Positions 6,431 through 9,390 of a stretch of 9,390 nt of DNA are shown one piece after another. The first letter of the stretch is position 1. Every line of letters begins with the position of its first letter. Location of the stretch: positions 1 through 9,390 of the forward strand of contig JAUNNW010000050.1 of NCBI GenBank assembly GCA_030531285.1, read 5' to 3'. This DNA comes from Synergistaceae bacterium. GTDB taxonomy: Bacteria > Synergistota > Synergistia > Synergistales > Synergistaceae. The translations under genes and the position numbers were made by a program. A model generated the notes under the pieces. The model was not told the DNA's origin, made no database searches, and saw only the letters and a program-made list of their open reading frames with translations.

Positions 6431-7312
6431 CTACACTTTCTCGCTTACCGCTTTGCCGAAAAGTCCGGACGGGCGGATTATAAGCGTAACTATCAGGAGG
6501 AAAAATACGACAAGGTCGCGGAACTGGCTTGATACGAAACCTGCAGTAAGCATTTCCGCAAGTCCGAGGATAAGGCTGCCGGCAATAGCCCCGGGAAGGG
6601 AGCCGAGACCCCCTATGACCGCCGCCACAAAAGCTTTGGTCGTTATCGTGCTGCCGAGCTGCGGATAGAGAGTATAACGCGCGGAAAGGAAGATGCCGCC
6701 GACCGCCGCAAAAAGTCCCGCAACAAAAAATACTATGGCTATAAGCCTGTTGACGTTAACTCCCATAAGCGACGCCGTGCGCAGATTGTAGGACGCGGCG
6801 CGGATCGCAAGCCCCCATTTTGTCCTGTTGAGAAAGAGCTGCAGCGCAACAAGCGAAACGATCGAAACAACAAGAGAAAGTATGTCAAAGGCACTTGTCG
6901 TCGCAAAGCCGAAAACGCTGACCGGCTGCATTGGAAGCACCGGCGGCAGCGCCCTGAAACGCCCGCCTATCGTAACAACGAAAAGATTTTCGATAACAAT
7001 ACTCATTCCCATTGATGCAATGAGAAGATATAGCGTTACCGGAGTGCGCTCGCGTATAGGGCGGTATGCAAAGCGTTCGACAAGTATCGCCGAAAAACCG
7101 GCTCCGAGGACCGCGGCGAATGATGCCGCCCAAATGCCCGCTCCGTACGATATCAGCGCGTAATAACAGATGTAGCCGCCTATTACAAGAAATCCGCCGT
7201 GCGCAAAATTTGAGAACAGCAAAATTGAGTACACAAGGGAATAGCCGACAGCTATCAGCGCGTAAACGGAGCCGAGCGACAAGCCGTTGATAATCTGTTG
7301 TATAATATTCAA
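6431..7312 (-). CDS. livH: Branched-chain amino-acid ABC transporter, permease LivH
   Basis: Second Liv permease, 293 aa with about eight membrane segments. Hallmarks are GLSLGSVYALIAVGYSLVY (10-28), FSNFAHGGFLVIGGY (33-47), the coupling loop AIRAASYNLRTASLMGVNV (169-187), KAFVAAVIGGLGSLPGAIAG (226-245) and RPSGLFG (280-286). Translation appears to start at TTG: AAGGAG lies 10 nt upstream, an in-frame TAG lies 3 nt further upstream, and the next family landmark (NGLSLGS) begins at residue 9, as expected for full-length LivH. It is the first of four tightly packed genes (livH-M-G-F), 171 nt behind the binding-protein gene with a strong hairpin in between. Confidence 0.95.
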   Translation of the reverse strand: MNIIQQIINGLSLGSVYALIAVGYSLVYSILLFSNFAHGGFLVIGGYICYYALISYGAGIWAASFAAVLGAGFSAILVERFAYRPIRERTPVTLYLLIASMGMSIVIENLFVVTIGGRFRALPPVLPMQPVSVFGFATTSAFDILSLVVSIVSLVALQLFLNRTKWGLAIRAASYNLRTASLMGVNVNRLIAIVFFVAGLFAAVGGIFLSARYTLYPQLGSTITTKAFVAAVIGGLGSLPGAIAGSLILGLAEMLTAGFVSSQFRDLVVFFLLIVTLIIRPSGLFGKAVSEKV

Positions 7313-7423
7313 AATCTATACACTCCTTTTCGGATCAGTGCTGTATTAAACACAAAACCGGCTGACCCCGCATCTCAAATTGTCAGTCAATCCAAAAAAG
7401 TCATAAGATTGCGATAGCTATTC

Positions 7424-7459
7424 ATACACAAAGGGCAAATTGCTTTGCCCTTTGTGTAT
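7424..7459 (-). other. Perfect 16-bp hairpin between the binding-protein gene and livH
   Basis: The arm ATACACAAAGGGCAAA (7424-7439) pairs perfectly with 7444-7459 around a 4-nt loop. It starts 24 nt beyond the binding-protein stop codon. On the minus strand the stem is followed by GAATAGCTATCGC, with no U-run, so it is not a classic terminator. Hairpins placed after the binding-protein gene are known in other ABC operons to protect the upstream message, or partly block read-through, so that the binding protein is made in excess. That role is inferred here. The rest of the 171-nt gap shows nothing further that I can support. Confidence 0.75.
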
Positions 7460-7483
7460 TCAAAAATTTTCAAAACTTTTCTG

Positions 7484-8656
7484 CTATTTAGGCTGGATAA
7501 CCTTGTAGAAATGTCCTTTCAGGTCGTCCGCTATTTTCAGAATTGCCGCAGGCTTGTTGATTACGTTGTGGTCCTTAGGGTCAATCGAAATCGTAAAATG
7601 AGTAAGTTTGAGGTCTTTCGTGTTTTCAAGCGCTTTCGCTATTGCCGGACCCTCTGCGCAGCCCGCCTTTTCCATTGCCTGCACAAGCCATTTTGCCGCG
7701 TCGTATGCCATGGTGAGGTTCGTAAATTCTTTACATTCGTCTTTGTAGGTTTCTTTATATTTGGCGAACACGGGAACCATCTGCGGGTCGCCGAGGTAAG
7801 TGTGGTTGACCCAGTAGGTGCCTTTCATTGCGTCTCCGGCAATTTCGCTCATAAAATCTGCGTACCCATCGCCGCCGATAATTTTAATATTAATTCCGAG
7901 TTCTTTCGCCTGTTTGATTATAAGCGCCATATCTTTGCCCATGCCGGGGAGGAACATAACGTCAGCGCCTTTTTCTTTAACTTTCGTGAGCTGTGCGCGG
8001 AAATCAACGTCCGCGTCACGGTAGCCTTCGTCGGCAACAATTTTTCCGCCAAGTTCCGTAAAGCTCTTTATGAAGAATTCGCGAAGTCCCTGCGCGTAGT
8101 CGGAACCTACGTTATAGAGAATTGCGGCTTTCTTCGTACCGAGGTCGCTGACGGCAAGTTCTGCCGCAACTTTGCCCTGGTACGGGTCAATGAAGCAGAC
8201 GCGGAACGAATAGGGGCGCACGTTTCCTTTTTCGTCAACCGTTACAAGCGGGTTTGTCGCGCAGGTCGCAATCTGCGGAACCTGCGCCTTGTTGACGATA
8301 GGGGCGGTAGCAATCGTTATTCCGCTGGTGTTTGTGCCGAGCACCGCGCAGACGTGATCGTTTTCAATCATTCTGCGGACTGCGTTGACTGCGTCTTCCG
8401 GTTTTGACTTCGTGTCATAGACAACTAGTTTCAGTTTCTTGCCGAACATTCCGCCTTTTGCGTTGACTTCGTCAATTATAAGCTGTGCGGAATTGGCTTC
8501 TGCCGTTCCGTATGCCGCAAAGTCGCCTGTGAGAGCCGCAAGATAACCGATGTTGATTGTGTCTCCGCTGTTCTGTTTCGTACCGTGGCCGACAAAATAC
8601 CAGCCGCAGAAAGCAATTACAAGAATTGCAACTATTGCCAATGCCTTTTTGTTCAT
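7484..8656 (-). CDS. livK: Branched-chain amino-acid ABC transporter, substrate-binding protein (LivJ/LivK type)
   Basis: Extracytoplasmic receptor of the Liv importer, 390 aa, a type I periplasmic binding fold. The mature region opens with INIGYLAALTGDFAAYG (34-50), followed by DEVNAKGG (62-69), the ligand-site stretch GTNTSGITIATAPIVNKA (107-124) and CATNPLVT (132-139), FRVCFIDPYQG (151-161), ILYNVGSDYAQG (179-190), GADVMFLPG (230-238) and AYDAAKWLVQAM (317-328). Ser111 and Thr134 are likely main-chain contacts by analogy with LivJ. The N-terminus is a hydrophobic segment (5-22) with Cys17, but Phe at -1 rules out a normal lipobox and no clear AXA signal-peptidase site is seen, so export as a soluble or signal-anchored protein is undecided. 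GGAGG 8 nt upstream supports the ATG. It is the first gene of the liv cluster; the livJ/livK choice is nominal. Confidence 0.94.
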   Translation of the reverse strand: MNKKALAIVAILVIAFCGWYFVGHGTKQNSGDTINIGYLAALTGDFAAYGTAEANSAQLIIDEVNAKGGMFGKKLKLVVYDTKSKPEDAVNAVRRMIENDHVCAVLGTNTSGITIATAPIVNKAQVPQIATCATNPLVTVDEKGNVRPYSFRVCFIDPYQGKVAAELAVSDLGTKKAAILYNVGSDYAQGLREFFIKSFTELGGKIVADEGYRDADVDFRAQLTKVKEKGADVMFLPGMGKDMALIIKQAKELGINIKIIGGDGYADFMSEIAGDAMKGTYWVNHTYLGDPQMVPVFAKYKETYKDECKEFTNLTMAYDAAKWLVQAMEKAGCAEGPAIAKALENTKDLKLTHFTISIDPKDHNVINKPAAILKIADDLKGHFYKVIQPK

Positions 8657-8683
8657 TTTTTATGCCTCCGGATTATATTTTTT

Positions 8684-8712
8684 ATTATATTTTTAACGTG
8701 CTGCGCAAAACT
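8684..8712 (-). promoter_or_regulatory. Possible promoter region of the liv operon
   Basis: On the minus strand perfect TATAAT hexamers occur at the complements of 8684-8689 and 8672-8677, in a very A-rich stretch just upstream of the binding-protein ribosome-binding site. The first is the better -10 candidate by distance, giving a leader of about 20 nt. The -35 region at 17 nt (complement of 8707-8712, AGTTTT) is poor, so the true promoter may lie elsewhere in 8657-8800. No riboswitch-like structure was recognised. Confidence 0.3.
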
Positions 8713-9033
8713 GTTCTGATTTCTAAAATTCAAACGAACTGTCTCGTCGTCGCATTCTGCTGACCGTAAAATACATACCGCACCTCCGCTGCTCCGATAC
8801 CCGTATGTTTTCGGGAGAGAGTGACGAAGATAATAAACTATTTTTTAAATTTTGTAAAGTAAAAAATCTTTATTTAATTTTAGTTCATTTTTTATCCATG
8901 CAAAAGCAATGCGGCAAAACGCGGAAAATTCAGCCAAGCTGTTGTCAGTACTGTGATTTTGGGCAATTCACGTTAAAAGAACTCTTGCAGACTTAATGCA
9001 ATTTTTGTGAACTAACCGGCTGTGCAGGTTTTA
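8713..9033. other. Gene-free AT-rich stretch upstream of the liv operon
   Basis: About 320 nt with no convincing gene. The longest plus-strand frame (8805-8996, 63 codons) has no ribosome-binding site and matches nothing I recognise. Much of 8829-8890 is A/T-rich. I see no tRNA, riboswitch or strong inverted repeat here. Binding sites for a regulator of the liv operon would be expected in the right end of its upstream region, but none can be identified by eye. Confidence 0.5.
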
Positions 9034-9107
9034 TTTTCAAGCGGGCGAAGCCTGCAACGCCACTGGTTCCTGCGCAAGCCCTTCGGGCTTCGCAGGAAGA
9101 CGGGGAT
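9034..9107. repeat. 74-bp dispersed repeat, copy 1
   Basis: This copy matches 9214-9287 at 72 of 74 positions (differences at 9053 and 9062). It contains two hairpins. GCGGGC-GAA-GCCTGC (9041-9055) closes with one G-T wobble. A longer stem, TTCCTGCG-(C)-AAGCCC paired with GGGCTT-CGCAGGAA (9067-9098), has 14 bp, one bulged C and a TTC loop. It has no transposase and no visible target duplication. It looks like a non-autonomous, REP-like intergenic element. Confidence 0.85.
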
Positions 9108-9121
9108 TTTTATTCCGTCTT

Positions 9122-9206
9122 TTTCGCAGGAAGACGATTATTTTTTCCCGTCATTCTGCGCGAAGCGTAGCGGAGGCGCAGAATCTAGCGTCTTTGCCCG
9201 CAGGGC
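9122..9206. repeat. REP-like hairpin element between the two 74-bp repeats
   Basis: The stretch starts with a partial copy of the 74-bp repeat's end (TTCGCAGGAAGACG, 9123-9136). ATTCTGCGC (9153-9161) then pairs perfectly with GCGCAGAAT (9176-9184) around a 14-nt loop rich in GCG and AGCG. GCCC-GCA-GGGC (9196-9206) adds a short hairpin. The form CGTCATTCTG...CAGAATCT is typical of the small palindromic repeats scattered between genes in many bacterial genomes. Confidence 0.65.
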
Positions 9207-9213
9207 TATATCT

Positions 9214-9287
9214 TTTTCAAGCGGGCGAAGCCCGCAACGCCGCTGGTTCCTGCGCAAGCCCTTCGGGCTTCGCAGGAAGACGGGGAT
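9214..9287. repeat. 74-bp dispersed repeat, copy 2
   Basis: This copy lies exactly 180 bp to the right of copy 1, with the same two-hairpin layout. Here the first hairpin is fully Watson-Crick (GCGGGC-GAA-GCCCGC, 9221-9235). The long stem (9247-9278) is identical to that of copy 1. The remaining 9288-9390 shows no gene and no structure I can support. Confidence 0.85.
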
Positions 9288-9390
9288 AAAAGCCGCAGGG
9301 GGACTGTGAAAGTCTTTCGGGGAATTTTGTCTTGCCTCCCTACTTATTAAGACCAGCTATAAAAAGTCAATAGAGAAAAATCAAAAAATT

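Noticed and set aside
7313..7420. Internal promoter for livH (a TTGACT hexamer is present on the minus strand)
   Set aside because: No acceptable -10 hexamer is found at 15-19 nt from it.
7445..8407. Long plus-strand open frame (320 codons) opposite the Liv binding-protein gene
   Set aside because: Its composition is skewed to Phe, Arg and Val, as expected from the antisense of a conserved coding sequence; the minus-strand protein has full family motifs.
8805..8996. 63-codon plus-strand frame in the AT-rich region
   Set aside because: No ribosome-binding site, no recognisable domain, and a length expected by chance in this composition.

Overview
The window reads as a chromosomal segment from a diderm (Gram-negative type) bacterium devoted to amino-acid uptake. 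All nine convincing genes lie on the minus strand, so transcription runs from right to left. A periplasmic-style branched-chain amino-acid (LivKHMGF) system, a Skp/OmpH-like plus SPOR protein and mid-range GC content fit an anaerobic amino-acid fermenter. Synergistota is my best guess, but it rests on context and general impression only; no taxonomic marker gene is present.

Layout in direction of transcription. (1) 9390-8657 holds no convincing gene. It has a pair of 74-bp near-identical direct repeats exactly 180 bp apart, each folding into strong hairpins, with a separate REP-like hairpin between them, followed by an AT-rich stretch and a possible promoter. (2) 8656-4062 is a complete branched-chain amino-acid ABC importer in the order binding protein, livH, livM, livG, livF. 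The last four are packed with gaps of 0-9 nt, and a 171-nt gap with a perfect 16-bp hairpin separates the binding protein from livH. (3) 4039-2843 is a SPOR-domain envelope protein 22 nt behind livF, ending at a rho-independent terminator (2762-2787). Its N-terminal half looks like the periplasmic chaperone Skp/OmpH. (4) 2674-363 is a polar amino-acid ABC importer (binding protein, HisM/GlnP-type permease, GlnQ/HisP-type ATPase) with its own possible promoter. (5) 362-1 is gene-free and rich in repeats: a 16-bp tandem array that runs over the stop codon of the ATPase gene, a strong terminator, and two facing clusters of a GCTGTC(A/G) heptamer.

Functionally, two high-affinity uptake systems sit back to back. 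Each has one extracytoplasmic binding protein; the Liv system uses two different permeases and two different ATPases, while the polar system encodes one of each, which presumably homodimerise. The SPOR protein is the odd member: it should act at the cell wall or envelope, yet appears to be the last gene of the liv transcript. No phage, transposase, CRISPR or defence gene was seen. The most unusual items are the Skp-SPOR architecture and the repeat families in the two flanking intergenic regions.
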